Of a stretch of DNA of 64,000 nucleotides, positions 25,538-38,025 are shown one piece after another. This stretch comes from Pyronema omphalodes (taxonomy: Eukaryota > Ascomycota > Pezizomycetes > Pezizales > Pyronemataceae). Positions within the stretch are counted from its first letter, which is position 1. The number at the start of each line of letters is the position of its first letter. The position numbers were made by a program, and so were the translations under genes. Under the pieces are notes generated by a model, which was given only the letters and a program-made list of their open reading frames with translations, ran no database searches and was not told where the DNA came from. The stretch is taken from positions 777,501 through 841,500 of the forward strand of contig JAJJXM010000011.1 in NCBI GenBank assembly GCA_024516155.1. Direction: 5' to 3'.

Positions 25538-26439
25538 TTATATTTTGTTGGTGGCTTATGATTTAGCGACAGTGAAATGAATGCCAATGATGAACCCAAG
25601 AGTGAAGGCTTTAATTGCAGATGCTTGGAGTCTTCTATTATACATTTGTCAATAAGGCGGATTGTTTGGTTGTTATGATGGTATTATTGCTTGTATTATG
25701 CTTTTGTTTTCCCTGTAATTATTATACCAGTGAAGCTTAACTGACAGAATAATATAACTCCCTGATTACCTTTCAAAAAATTACATTCGAGTGATTTTGC
25801 TTTGGTTGAGTGTTCTTGTTCTGCTTGAATTAATATGGTTTTTGGAGTGCACGTGTTGTTTCGAGTGCTGGTCTGTGGCGGATGTAGGAGTATGTACTAT
25901 GTAGTGGTGATGGTGGTGCCCTAATTCGCTTTTGTGGTTGGTTGATTGGAAGCTAAAATACGCTGGACCGAGTCTGGTTGAGTGGTTGATTTACCATACG
26001 CAGTTTCGAGTGTAGTTTATTTTCCAACGGCCGCCGTTTCGAGTGTAGTTTATTTTTCCAACGGCCGCCGTTTCTTCCTTCCTTGGCTCTCTCGAGTCTC
26101 AACGGTCCATCCAGGCCTTGGTCCCAAGCTCGCAGCTGCAATTATGTCGCGGTGACGTATTATTTCATCCGCTCGGTCTTCGCGCTAAATACAGTCGCTA
26201 GAGTAGTTTCTCGGTCAGGAAGGACTCGCTTCAGACTTGCTCTAAACCTGTCTGAAGTTTGCCCAACTCTACGTCCTGCGGAAATACCCGCTACCCATAT
26301 TTTGCAACACCGCAAGAAAGCTCTTCCCGGCCCCGTCCCCACCTCCATCGGCACTCCGTTTCAACAACAGACAGACCAAAGGTGGGACATCGTGCGAACG
26401 ATCCGTACGAGATCTTGACGCTGCTGGCGGTGAAGAAAG
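25538..26439. other. Intergenic, MDM31 upstream region
   Basis: No gene is visible. This stretch contains the 33/34-base direct duplication listed separately and the promoter of the next gene. Confidence 0.4.
26003..26069. repeat. Tandem duplication of a 33/34-base unit
   Basis: Two adjacent copies, 26003-26035 and 26036-26069, begin GTTTCGAGTGTAG and end CCAACGGCCGCC. They differ only by one extra T in the second copy. This near-identity suggests a recent duplication, about 370 bases upstream of the MDM31 start. Confidence 0.9.
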
Positions 26440-28668
26440 ATGACGACTCCCGGCAGTCGCAGATTCTTTACCGCTTTTTACGATGCAGTGTCCCCGCTAT
26501 TGAAGGCAGCCCCACCATCGCCGCTGCACCTCCAACATCATCAGATGCGCAATGCGTGTCGCGCCAATCGCAAATCTTTCGCTACATCTTCGCATTCCAA
26601 GAGGTCTAAGACATGCTCCCATAGCTCTACATCAGCAACATCACCGGCTTCGTCCATTCGGTTCTTTGGGGCATCATTCTCGATTCCTACGCTACGCTCG
26701 CGTTACGTCGTCTCCCGTGGATTTGCAAGCTTTTGCATCTGCAGCACCGGTGTTCCCAGCTCTACCGCAGCACCAGCACAGGCCGCTTCAACAGTTGTCG
26801 CCGCAGCAGAAAGCAAGAGCGCCAGATGGGAACGGTTGAGGAGACTTGGGTTTGCAGTACGATATGTCCATACAACACCTACACCACCCCCGCCACCTTC
26901 ACCACCAGAGCCAGAGCCGCCACAAAATCAGAATACAGATGGGGAAACTGGGCGGGGTGGCATATTTGATCGAGTCTACCACATACATAGACCGACAAAG
27001 GACCAGATGCTAGCAGCGGCAACAAATGCTTGGCAGCGTTTGAGAATCAGGACGAAATGGTCCCTTATCCGTCAGATGCGACCATACAGTATGGAAGATA
27101 TTGGAGCTTTCTTTTCTTGGTTGGTTGTAGGACATGTCATTTGGATTTTGGTTGGAACTACTAGTTTCTTGACTGCCACTATATTCGTGGTGAATTCAGT
27201 CTCTGCACAAGGTATGTAAAGCTAAAATGTGGGGCTAATAATGAAGAGAATGATATCTAACCTTATTTTTAGAGACCTTGGCTGGATTTATCGGTAATTA
27301 CCTCACCAAGGAAACTGGAGTCACTGTTGTTTTCGAATCCGCTATTGTACCACGATGGAAAGACAACTGCATTCAGTTTAAGAATGTCTTCGTTTCCCGC
27401 CGCCCTGGTCACGCAAAACAAAGTCGGAATGTCAGCAAAGGATCTGCAGAGACTGCCGCGGCTGCTGCTGCTGCTGCGAGTAATATTCACAACAAAGCCA
27501 GCGCCGCTACCGTAGAAGATGATGGCAACTACACCCAGTTTGATGTTACTATTGACACAGTTAACGTTACTCTCTCATTTGCCAGATGGGTAAATGGGCG
27601 AGGGTTATTAAAGGATGTAGAGATCAAGGGAGTGCGAGGAGTAATTGATCGTACTCATGTTGTCTGGGAGGAGGGTGTCGATCCTAAGTCATACAAGAAT
27701 GTGCATCGTCCAGGAGATTTCGAAATCGAGTCCTTCAAGATTGAGGATTTGTTGGTAACACTGTACCAACCAAACGGATTCCGGCCATTCTCTGTATCGA
27801 TTTACTCTTGCGACCTCCCCCAGCTGAGAAAGAACTGGCTGTTTTACGATTTCTTGAGCGCCAACCACTGCTCCGGCTCATACGATGACTCCTTATTCAC
27901 CATTCACCCTCGTCAAAGCCACAACATGGTCAACAGTAGCAGCGAAAAAGAGGCACAGAAATTATGGAAGAAGACTAGCAGACTACGAATTGATGGATTG
28001 GAGATTGATCACCTAAACCGTGGAATTGAGGGACCCTTTTCATGGATTCAAACCGGAAACGTTGACATTGTCTCGGATGTGAGCTTTCCAGTCGACGATG
28101 ATTTACAGTTCTCAAAGCTTGTGCACGATATTTACGAGCATATGGAGCACACCATCCACTCCAATTCCTCCGAAAACTCACATCACGACTTTTCGTCTAT
28201 TATCTCCTCAATTGGTAAAATTGCTCAGCAGGATGGCAAGGAAGAGAAATTCATTGTTATGGACCTCCACGTACAATTGAATGATGTTCGTGCCGCTGTT
28301 CCAATCTTCAACAAGGATTTGAGCTATGTCAATAATGCTATGATTCGTCCAATTGTTGCGTATGTCAACAGTAGGAAGACGTACATTCCAATCAACTGCC
28401 GGGTGGTTAAGAAGTTGTGTGAATTTGATGGAAGTTGGACTATCTATGATAGTGCCTTGATGGACGATCTTTCTGCCGAGGTAGGCATTTCCATTTCTTA
28501 ATAGTTTGGAAAAACCTTAACTAACGATCAATCTAGACCTATGATGCTTTCGCACGGAATGTCGCAGACGAGCAAGCCAGGAGGCGTAGAATCAAGAAGG
28601 TAGGGCTGTGGTCACTACAGTTATTGGCACAGGCCTTCTTGATGGCTATGGCGGGTAGTGTAGCATAG
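26440..28668 (+). CDS. MDM31: Mitochondrial inner-membrane protein Mdm31/Mdm32 family
   Basis: Exons 26440-27211, 27273-28480 and 28537-28668 join in phases 1 and 0 to give 703 residues. The N-terminal ~140 residues are basic and Ser/Arg-rich, as expected of a mitochondrial presequence. A family-typical block (LRRLGFAVRYVHTTP) precedes a Pro-rich linker. A membrane segment lies at ~225-252, followed by the large conserved intermembrane-space region (ETLAGFIGNYL, DGNYTQFDVTID, LPQLRKNWLFYDF). A hydrophobic stretch at the extreme C-terminus (~682-703) probably forms the second anchor. In yeast, Mdm31 and Mdm32 maintain mitochondrial shape, nucleoids and cardiolipin. A short poly-Ala run (AETAAAAAAAA) lies near residue 325. 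The N-terminal ~100 residues are the least certain part, because another open frame overlaps at 26552-26839. Confidence 0.9.
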
Positions 28669-29082
28669 AGGGGGGAGGAGATAATTTATAGAGGAAGTTG
28701 GGAGGGCCTGATTCCGCGGCGGGCACAGGCACCATGAAACCTTTTTACTTGTACTCTAAAAGACAATTGTACGATTCGATGAGGAGAGATACAGTTTTTT
28801 CTCAACTCTTAAAGTAGACCTGTTTTTTTTTATGTAGACCTAAACCTTTTTGTCACTGTAATAAATTTCACCATAACGCGTGAGCTTTGCTCGGATACAC
28901 AAGAGCTATCAAGCTGAGCTAGGTAGAGCTGTTTCTAGTTCGCATGGTGAGAGCTTATGACCATGACCATAGCTATGGTTTCCAACCCTTACCCGCAGAG
29001 CCGCAACTAGCATCCCCGCCTCGTCACCAAGCTGTAGCTCTCCCATCACGGTACTAAACACACGTCGAGCACACCCTTAACA
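28669..29082. other. Intergenic
   Basis: This holds the MDM31 3' UTR and the ARPC4 promoter. I see nothing further. Confidence 0.4.
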
Positions 29083-29917
29083 ATGGTATCCCAATCTTCC
29101 CCATGTCATCATATTTTCTTCCCAGCTATATGTGGCGCAACTTTCCAGCTAACATCTATCTATTCATAATGTAGTCCTCATCCTTGCGTCCATACCTTAC
29201 CTGCGTGCGGTCCTCATTGACCGCGGCAATGTCCTTGAGCGACTTCGCGTCAGAAGTTGCCGAGAGACATAATGTTCCTGAGATTGAATCTGGGAAGACA
29301 CCCGAGGTGTTATTGAATCCGATTACGATTGCAAGGAATGAACAGGAGCGTGTTTTGATTGAACCTTCGATCAACTCGATCCGTATCAGCATCAAGATCA
29401 AACAGGCGGATGATAACGAGGTTCTTTTGGTTCACAAGTTCACGCGTTTCTTGAGTCAGAGAGCTGAGCAGTTTGTGATTTTGAGGAGAAAGCCGGTTAA
29501 GGTAATAAAATAGGGCCCCAAAATATATTTATGCGCAAGATGATGATATAAGGAGGTGTTGGTTGTGGTATGATGAAAATGGGATAAAGTGGCTAATACG
29601 ATATGTTTGGTCATAGGGCTACGATATCTCCTTCTTGATCACGAACTTCCATACCGAACAGATGCTTAAGCATAAGCTAGTCGACTTTATCATCGAGTTT
29701 ATGAAAGATGTCGACAAGGATATTTCTGAGATGAAGCTATTCGTATGTTTACCACGGTGGCTGGAGGGGGGATTTTTTTTTTGTGGAGAGGCGCTAATTG
29801 TCTGGTTAGATCAACACAAGAGCTCGTTTCGTTGCCGAAGCTTTCCTTACCTCGGTATGATATCCGCCGCCCGAATCTACAGTCGACGTTACTAACCAAG
29901 CGACATAGTTCCAATAA
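29083..29917 (+). CDS. ARC19: Arp2/3 complex subunit 4 (ARPC4, p20)
   Basis: Five exons are inferred: 29083-29085, 29175-29501, 29617-29742, 29810-29854 and 29909-29917. All junctions are phase 0 and give 169 residues, against 168 in human ARPC4. The match runs the whole length, including [53 protein letters not shown] and a near-invariant C-terminus. ARPC4 forms the structural core of the Arp2/3 actin-nucleating complex with ARPC2. No in-frame ATG exists before LRPYL in exon 2. An ATG at 29083, directly followed by GTATCC, a GCTAAC branch site and acceptor TGTAG, supplies the start and gives MSSSLRPYL. The last exon is only two codons plus stop. The identity is certain; the one-codon first exon is inferred. 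Confidence 0.95.
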
Positions 29918-30418
29918 ACGACACCACGATACCATGTTTATAGAGTTTGGCGATGGCGGGTAGTTTTCAACGTATTATATCGTTTCTGTCAATTAGCGTA
30001 TCATAACTTTGCTGGCCTTATTACTGTTGTATGGATTCCTGTAGGGGAGTCGCAAAATATATCAACGCTTCTAATAATGTATTACTGGATACTCATATGT
30101 GCAGAGCTAGCTTTTAGACGTACAAAGGGGATTAATAAATATCAAACATGAAGTTTTTACACACAGGCTAAAAAAACAAAAAAAAAAAACAGTAAGCTAG
30201 AAAATGAGTACAAAAAACCGATATATCGCCTCCTCAACACCATACTCACACTGAAAATATATATATGATACGGAACAACGTAGTACTCTACAAGTAAAGT
30301 ACTCCCATGAGGGAATAATGCTGGCTAATTCAGGAAGAAAACAATAGGTTGGCCGAAAGAGAAGGGTATTTTATTTTTGAAAGTATGCTGCATTGACCCT
30401 AAAAGGAGTGCCTAACTT
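29918..30418. other. Intergenic between convergent genes
   Basis: The 3' ends of ARPC4 (plus) and the chromodomain gene (minus) face each other here. There is an A-rich tract near 30170-30190. No gene is visible. Confidence 0.4.
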
Positions 30419-33400
30419 TTACTTTGTGGGTGGCTGAGAAAGTTTTACTGGGTAAGAGCGGTCTATCAAATCAGGACTAACAAGATCCATCTATATTTAT
30501 GTATCAGTACTTTTTCTTTCTCCAGGATCGTGACATAAAAAATTACCTGAGGGAGCAAGTCTTTGATTTTACGGAGCTGGACTGCCTCCTGATGCGAATG
30601 AACAATACCGAATTTACGATATTGTTGGGCCTTTTCATCAGACTGAAAATACAAGAATTGATCGACTATATCATATATGCTCGGTGGTGCATTTGAAAGA
30701 CTTGGTGTATCATCGATGTCGAGTTCGCCAGGTTCCAGTTCTCGCTTGGTAGAAAATATTGGTAGTTCAAGTGCATGGCCTTTCGCAATAAGATCCGCTA
30801 GCCGGTAAAGTGCCCTTAAATGTCGTTCCGCCTCGGCTTTATCTGTCACTCTGTTTACTATGAACTTTTCCACCCTCAAGATGGTCTGTATAGGTACGCA
30901 TAAGGTTGTTGAAAATGATTTAAAATGCCAGTAATCTATCATTTTCTCGATTCCGACGCTGTTATTGGCCAAGAATTTCGGTGTGAGGAGAATCAGCGTA
31001 CCAAACAGCCAGAATGGATCTTCGACAGTCTTTAAGATGCGTTCATCCGAATCCAGCGATAATTGGAGCGCAGATCCAAAGAATTGAAAGCGCACATTGG
31101 CCCACTTTACCAATTGATTCACTTGTTGTGGAAGCAGGTGAAGTTGACCTCGTAGTGAAACATGGACCAATACTGTGACAAGCATCTTTTTTCGGTGTTC
31201 TGAGCTTCGACTCATGCTAAGGATTTGGACATCAGTAGCATTACTTTTGTAGCCAACGAGGTTGAGTGCTTTCTCGAGTTCGATACGCTCGGCCTTGGCT
31301 ATTTCGGGACAGTAGAAGAGGATATAGTTATCGTTATCCTTGTTAGGCTTTTCTCTGAGGAGATTTGTGTATCCAACGCAGCTGGAAAGGAGGTATGGCA
31401 AGTAGTGATTAAAACCTTCGTCGTATGCCTTGTGAAAAACACTTTCCTCTGGAATTGGATCCGGAATATCCAGATCAAGAGGCGGGTATAACACAAATCG
31501 CAATTCTGTTTGAATCCTCTGTTGCGGAAGATGGAAGGGGGACCGTAGATCATCCCTCATGGTTGGAAAGATCATCATTGTGAACTTCTCATGCGGAATC
31601 ACACCAACGCCTCCAAAGGCTGAACATGCATCAATGAATCGAGTAGGGGCTTCGCACTCAATGTCACCATACTCCTCGGGTAACCTATACTCCTATTTAT
31701 GAATAAGTTAGTAAGCATTACATTGGAACTGAACCCAAACTTTGAAAACGGAAATTAGGCCAGCGTGTTGACTAGCCCGTTGGAGCAAATGAAGAATAAA
31801 AGAGGGTAGTAAGGACCGGAAACTTTGCGCTAAGGCAACAGAGTGCCATTGAAATTCTACTACCGGTTTGTTTACCCATCCCATAATGGGATAAGAACAG
31901 GAGGAAAACATTGCATAAAATCAGAATCCAAGGATAGTTTCGGGACTCACAGGGAGAAAGTAATGCAACAGAAACCATGTATCGAGAGATCTTGAAATCC
32001 AGAGTTTTTCTGGTTGAAGTTCGGACATCATGACTAAGAAGTCATTGCTGAGACCTAAAAACTTAACTTTACCTAAAGATGCCGCTGTACTCGCAGATGG
32101 ACCATAGAGCAATTCACATTCAAATATTGGATCGGCCAGACGAGGATTTTCAATGGAATTGCTGGCTTCGGAAGACACTGGAAATCCATGACTGGGTGTT
32201 GGAGAGAAAGGATCAGATCCAAATAACTCTTCCTCCAAAAGCCTAGAGGGAGTATCTTCTCGCGAAATATTACTTCGTGGGAGTTGATACACTTCACTCC
32301 TATGGCGCTTTGTGGGTGGAGCCAGCTGATCATTGGGGGTTCCATTTTCAACTTCAGGAAAAAGATTAGATTCAGAAACCTGATCTGACTGAGCCGAAAC
32401 TGCAGTGTTAATTTCTCCTTGGAGAGATGTCTGCTTTCTTTTTGTGCTCGACACAGTTTCCATTGCAGACCCGTTGCCTCTTGAAGCACCTGATGTTGAC
32501 TGAGGATGTATATCGGCTATGCTCGAATTTGTAGCCGGTCGCGATCCTCCAACTTTGACAAGATTTAATTGTTCCGCAGGAGGGGCTTTAACATCAGCTG
32601 CTCGCCTGTGGTTAGACCGATATACAGCTTGAATATTCTTAAATAATTTAGGAAATTCTGGGGCAGATTCACCAGTAAAGGAATCTGGATCACTGTTGGC
32701 GGTAGCAGTAGAACGTTTGCGAGGCCTTGGTAGCGGAGGCGATGGTGATTTGAGGGAATGTCGCCGTTTAGACGGGATTGTCGTCTTCTGAAGAGAGGTT
32801 CCGGTCATGATTTTTTTGGTTTTGTTTGCTGGTCCTGGTCTCGTATTGCCCTTTTTTTTCAAACTTCCCTTGGTGATAGATTGTTCCCCAGGCCTCGATT
32901 GACCCTTACTGTTATCTTTTGCTTTAGACGGTTTGGTTTTCTTCTTGATCGACGAGACTAATGAATCGTCGCTGTCTGTATTTTTATAATCATTATCATT
33001 TTCGACCCGGAGTTTTGTGTCTCGGTCTTTATTCTTTTTGCGTGCCCTCCGTGCTGTGAGCCTAGAGTCCCTGTCTAAGTCCTGTAATTCACTGTCGGAA
33101 ACTTCTTCGAGTCCACTATCGTCATCCACAACAAACCCCTTAAGCGAAGGGCTAGGTTTGCGTGTTTTCCTTACTGCAGTAGAGTCCTTAAATATTTTGA
33201 GAACTTCTTGTCTTTTCCTCATCTCTGCCCGCTTCTGCTTTTCCTTCTTTTTGAGTGCCTTCTCCTTGAGTCTGTTCTCCTCCGCCTCTTGAGCTTCCCT
33301 TTCCCGATCTCTATCCCACTTCTGCCAGTCAAAATTTATTTCCCCCTCTTCTTTCTGACGCTCGTAATCCTTGATAATATGGTTTTGATCGTCTGAAAAC

Positions 33401-33609
33401 GAGGAGACTGGCTCCCATGTCGCGCTTTCGATTGGGTAGCCTTCCCACAACACAAGGTAAACTCTTTGTTTGCGAACGGGACAAAACTTGTCGGCAAGAA
33501 GTTTATCGACCAGATATTCCTGATCCTCCTCATCCTCTTCCTCTTCCTCGGACAACTCGGAGAGGTCAGAGGAGAGGTCATCGTCTTCGTCATCGATTCG
33601 TTTGGACAT
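30419..33609 (-). CDS. Chromodomain protein, CDP-2/HCHC-like
   Basis: Exons 31951-33609, 30547-31692 and 30419-30490 join in phase 0 to give 958 residues. The first ATG (33609) begins MSKRIDDEDDD. After an acidic run, residues ~33-87 form a chromodomain (YLVDKLLADK, VYLVLWEGYP, ATWEPVSSF), whose usual role is binding methylated histone H3. A Lys/Arg/Glu-rich helix and a long, disordered, Ser/Lys-rich middle follow. The C-terminal ~400 residues (IPHEKFTMMIFPTMRDDL onward) look folded. The architecture recalls Neurospora CDP-2 of the HDA-1/HP1 silencing complex or Hda2/3-like subunits, but I cannot confirm this by alignment. The 258-base first intron (31693-31950) is unusually long and contains an in-frame open segment, so an extra exon is possible. 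The short last exon follows a 56-base intron. Confidence 0.8.
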
Positions 33610-35041
33610 CGTTTTGTATGACACGGAGAAGAGTGCCAATCACGGGTGAATTATATGGCTTCTCGTGTTGTAGTTGTAGTCGTTGGTTTGATTAGACTGT
33701 GAGATTTTCCTAAAGTGGAGGTGTAGCTCTGCGGAGTGCTGCGTTGGGAAAACGCGTCATACGCGACTTTCGTGAGCCATATCATCAACCAGCCTTGGAC
33801 AAATATTGACGGTAATATAAAAGTAAAACTTAATTTGCACCAAAATCGTTTTATTAACGCACTTTACAGAAATGACAATAACCTTCATACATTATAATCA
33901 ATCACGTGATAGAATTTTTCGAGCCAGGGACTAAACCAGGATTCCGCACATTTGCTAACAGCGTCTGGTCGGCTTTAATTTAACCTTGAAAGCCTTTGAT
34001 GTCTATACTCCATGCATAATTAGGACCTTATTACAAAAAAGCCTTTAATAACGACGGTTTTATTTCTATCTGAGTGACACTGATAGTAACAGTCGTAGAA
34101 GAGACTCGCAATGCATACACGCTGCAATGGGCTGGGCACAGCATTAACTACAATCAATAGCCTATGCACGCATGGCACTGATACAATATATAAAATATTA
34201 ATTGAACTGGAAGGACGTCACGCAATGTGAGAGATACTAGAAACAGGCAGAAGTGGACAGATATATATTGGAAGAAAGGAATGACCTAAACCCAAGCAAA
34301 GATGTGTTAGATTTTTGTCATTATCTTCTGTATGTATATTCGATATCTTTCGGGTCTAACAACAGCCTCGTAATTCTTTCTTCCTAGGGCTGCGGGTATT
34401 ATGTCTGATGTCCATAAGCACCGTCTTTCCGTCGTTATTGTTTGAATTAATCCAAACATCATTCTGAGCAAATACCGGTTTGACATTTATTGCCTTCAGA
34501 GCAGGAATGGATTATGGACTGCTCGTATGCGTACTGTATATATTTCTATCCTCGGTTTTCGCATTGAACTCAAGGGATGTTGTTGCATATGCTTTATGCT
34601 GACGTCGAAGTACGTAGAAAAAATTACTCGTGCCAAGGTGATGCTAATGCACCACCTTGGCACCAGTATCCTATTGTCGGGGGAGCGCGAAGCTGTGTTT
34701 CTATATTGAAGAGGCTCTGTTTATCCAAAGTCTCGGCTTAGCAAAACTCTAAACATCAGTTCAATAAATCTACTAAATGACGTGCGACAAACAGAAGAGT
34801 CTACTCTCTATGTTCTCGAAAGCCTTGGATTGATTCTTAGAACCTTGCAATTCCAATCTATTGGAGTTTTGTACATCCGCATGTGCTGACAGGTTTCCTT
34901 GCTGACAGCTGTGTGAGGTTACACAACCAGTTTTCAACGTGCGGGGCAAGCAGATTGTGTTCACTATCATATATCTCAACTCATAGCCCTCTCTTACACT
35001 TTGCTACAACGTCTATCAGATTCGGTATCGCCACTATCCCT
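33610..35041. other. Intergenic, 1.4 kb
   Basis: This holds the divergent upstream regions of the chromodomain gene and the NACHT pseudogene. It is AT-rich in the middle. No gene is visible, though the pseudogene's frame stays open upstream to 34883. Confidence 0.4.
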
Positions 35042-38025
35042 ATGGCTCAGCAAATGGATCCTTTAAGCTTATCAGCGTCTGTTGCCGGCTTCATAGGCCT
35101 TACTATCCAAATCTCGCGGATTCTGAAGGCCTACATCGACGGAGTCCACTCTGCCCCAGAAGAAGCTCAAAATCTATTTACTCAAGTCGATGCACTTAAT
35201 CAAGTCCTTCAGCACTTTGTAAATTTTCTGCGAAACGAAAATTTGAAAGGACGTGGTTTTGCTAAGACATCTGTGCTGTGTGTAGCGAATGAGGCCTGCC
35301 GGCAACGTCTTGAGCAACTGTATCTTGCACTAGGCAAACCACAAAGCCGTGACTCGAGTACGACATTCGGTAAACTTGTATGGAACATCAAGTGGCCGCT
35401 CGAGAGAGAGGAGTATTGCCAAACCTTGACAGAGTTGCAAAGATTTGCGCAGACTTTTCAGTTTTCTCTTGTTGTCTCAAACTGGTATGCTTCCAGTCAG
35501 CGGATATTAGCGTTATTCTAACCGACCATAGTGAGCTTCTGTCGGAAACGTCTTCCTCGGTTTTATCGAAATTAGAAGAGAATCAAAATGGCATCGAGAA
35601 AATAATCTCGGGTCTTAATGTAATGTCAATTGCCCCACCTCCAGACTAAATTAAACAGCACGATAAGATATCTGAGATTAAGATTATTATCGCAGAACTA
35701 GCGGAATCAACTGCGATGCACCTGCGGAACATTTCGTTGGGTGTAAGCGATATTCAGGAGCTACAGAAAGGTGATTCTTGACATGAGTACTATCAGCCTT
35801 ATTCGAGTAACTATGGCTAACGTGCTGCGATAGACAACGATATTGAGAGGCTGATTGCTTCGATATCTCCACTGGAGCCACAAAATAGACACCAAGAGAT
35901 CGGAGCAAAGAGATTGAAGCGAACCGGAGGCTGGTTTTTGAATACCGCCGACTACAAATGCTGGCGTGATGGCGGCGATGACAGCGTCAGTTATATTTTC
36001 ATATGCTCCGGAATTCAGGGAGCGGGAAAGTCGGTTATCTGGTACGTTGATGATATTATATTTGAGGTTTTAATCCTGCAGCTATCTGATAAGCCTAAAT
36101 TATAGCTCTTTGATGATCGATGATCTTCTGTCCAGGATGGTATCGGAACACAACTCCTGCGCAGCCTTTCTTTACTGTGACTACAAAGATGTGGAGAATC
36201 AGACTCCAGCGAATATGCTTGCGAGTATTCTAAAGCAAGCTCTAACTACAGTCAACGAATCGCACTCCCTCCCGACCGAGCTTGCTTTTTCGCTGAAGGA
36301 ACGACTCAGATCACTGTCGAGTAAGCGGTTGGAACTAAATAACATCTGTCAATTCCTGGTACAGGCTGTTAGCCAGCTCACGAAGTTTTACATCTGCATT
36401 GATGCTCTCGACGAGTACAAAGAGAAGAATCTCGGGCTACTCCTTCAATGCCTGGAGAATATCTCAAAGGCATATAGCGGAAAAACATCAGTCCGAATAT
36501 TCGTTACCGGAAGGTCTCGCCTGCACTGGGAGTAACAAATCAGGCGCCATTCCGGCCTGGGAAACCATGTCAACATGTCCCTAGAGGCCAATCCCGAAGA
36601 TATTAGGAAATATGTGGTCTATGAAATAGAGAATGACGAATACCCTGATTGCCTGAACGACAGCCTCAGAACTGATATAGTAGCTAAGATTACAAGTAGT
36701 TCAGACGGGATGTGGGTTTTTCCGAAATGTACTGTTTAACATTATATACAATCGGCTAAATCACCGTATTTCATAGGTTTCTACTCCCCGCTCCGCAGAT
36801 TCAATCGGTTTTGGACCATACTACCATTTCAAAGCGACGAAAGGCACTCGATACCATACCCAGTGAGCTTGAATCGGCTTTCAAAATTACGATTGACAGG
36901 ATACAAAACCAGAACACCCAACGAGCCGCTCAAGCGATTGATGTTCTCAAATGGGTATTCCTTGCGAAAGAACAACTGACCGTCACATGCCCTTGCAGTT
37001 ACGATCGCATCAGACCCTAGCGATGACTCTTCTTCCGGTAAAACACTCGACTGGGACAATTTTGCGAGCGAACTATCATTAATCGACTGATGTCTCGGGC
37101 TGGTTGCTATCGACGAAGAGACATCTAGTATCCGACTAGTACACAAATCGCTCCATGAATATCTAACCAAAGAGTACGCGAGCGGTAAGTTATTTCATAA
37201 TGGAGACGCAGAGATTGCCCAAACCTGCTTGCAATACATGCACTTTATGAACTTGGAGAACGTTCAAGGACCGCAATTAGACCTCTCGGAAGAAAATATC
37301 ATTCGCATTCTGGAAAGCTATCTACGAAGGTTCTCCTTACTCGGGTATGCTGTTTACAACTGGGGCCACCACGCTCGGAAACAAATGACGGATGCAGTGG
37401 AAAAGTTGGCCATGAATCTCTTTGTGGAAACACCTCGATCCAGTTACATCTCATCCCTTCTGTATGCACTGCCGTGTGCAATACGATATGAGTGGCTACT
37501 CGACTCTGGGCTTCTTCGGTACATCATCGAACAGTTCTTCCGATCGAATCCTCCGTCGTATCCTTCCGGACTTCACGTCGCAGCATATTTCGGGGTCGAA
37601 AGGATCTTTCGTATTTTAATCGAGACCCTCGATGTTAATCAAAGGGACGCCAGTAATCGAACTCCACTGTGATATGTGTCCAAAAACGGCCATCAGGAGG
37701 TTCTTCGCTTATTCTTGACGATGGAGGATGTCGACATGAACTCGAGGGGCAATGATGGTTTGAGTGCGCTATCGTGGGCATCAAAGAAAGGCTATGAGGA
37801 GGTTGTTCGCTTACTGTTAACGAGGAACGATATCAATATCAATATCCAAGCTAACATTGGACGAACTGCATTATGGTTTGCCACAGAGGAATGCTACCAA
37901 TCGATTTCAAAAATGCTGGAAGAGAGGAACCGGGGTATTTCTGTATTGTCTCATAAACAGTTTGTAGCATTCCTTAATATAATACCTTGTATCCCCACCT
38001 CCTTTGGCCAACAATTGAACCACTA
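35042..38025 (+). pseudogene. NLR-like NACHT-ankyrin gene, degraded
   Basis: The order of parts is that of a fungal STAND/NLR protein. An N-terminal helical domain (MAQQMDPLSLSASVAGFIG onward) is followed by a NACHT P-loop (GIQGAGKS), a Walker B-like FYICIDALDEY, and FVTGRS. A winged-helix-like LVHKSLHEYLT comes next, then two to three ankyrin repeats. Two clean introns survive at 35771-35833 and 36042-36105, plus a likely one ending near 36778. The frame is broken by a frameshift near 35490, stop TAA at 35647-35649, stop TAA at 36533-36535, a frameshift with apparent small deletion near 36988, stop TGA at 37088-37090 and stop TGA at 37670-37672. The last sits where ankyrin repeats usually have Trp. 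Such genes act in nonself recognition and heterokaryon incompatibility. This copy should not make a full product. Confidence 0.88.

Noticed and set aside
26552..26839. 95-codon Arg/His/Leu-rich frame overlapping the MDM31 N-terminus
   Set aside because: It ends in a stop with no splice route into the conserved part. The 26440 frame is continuous with it.
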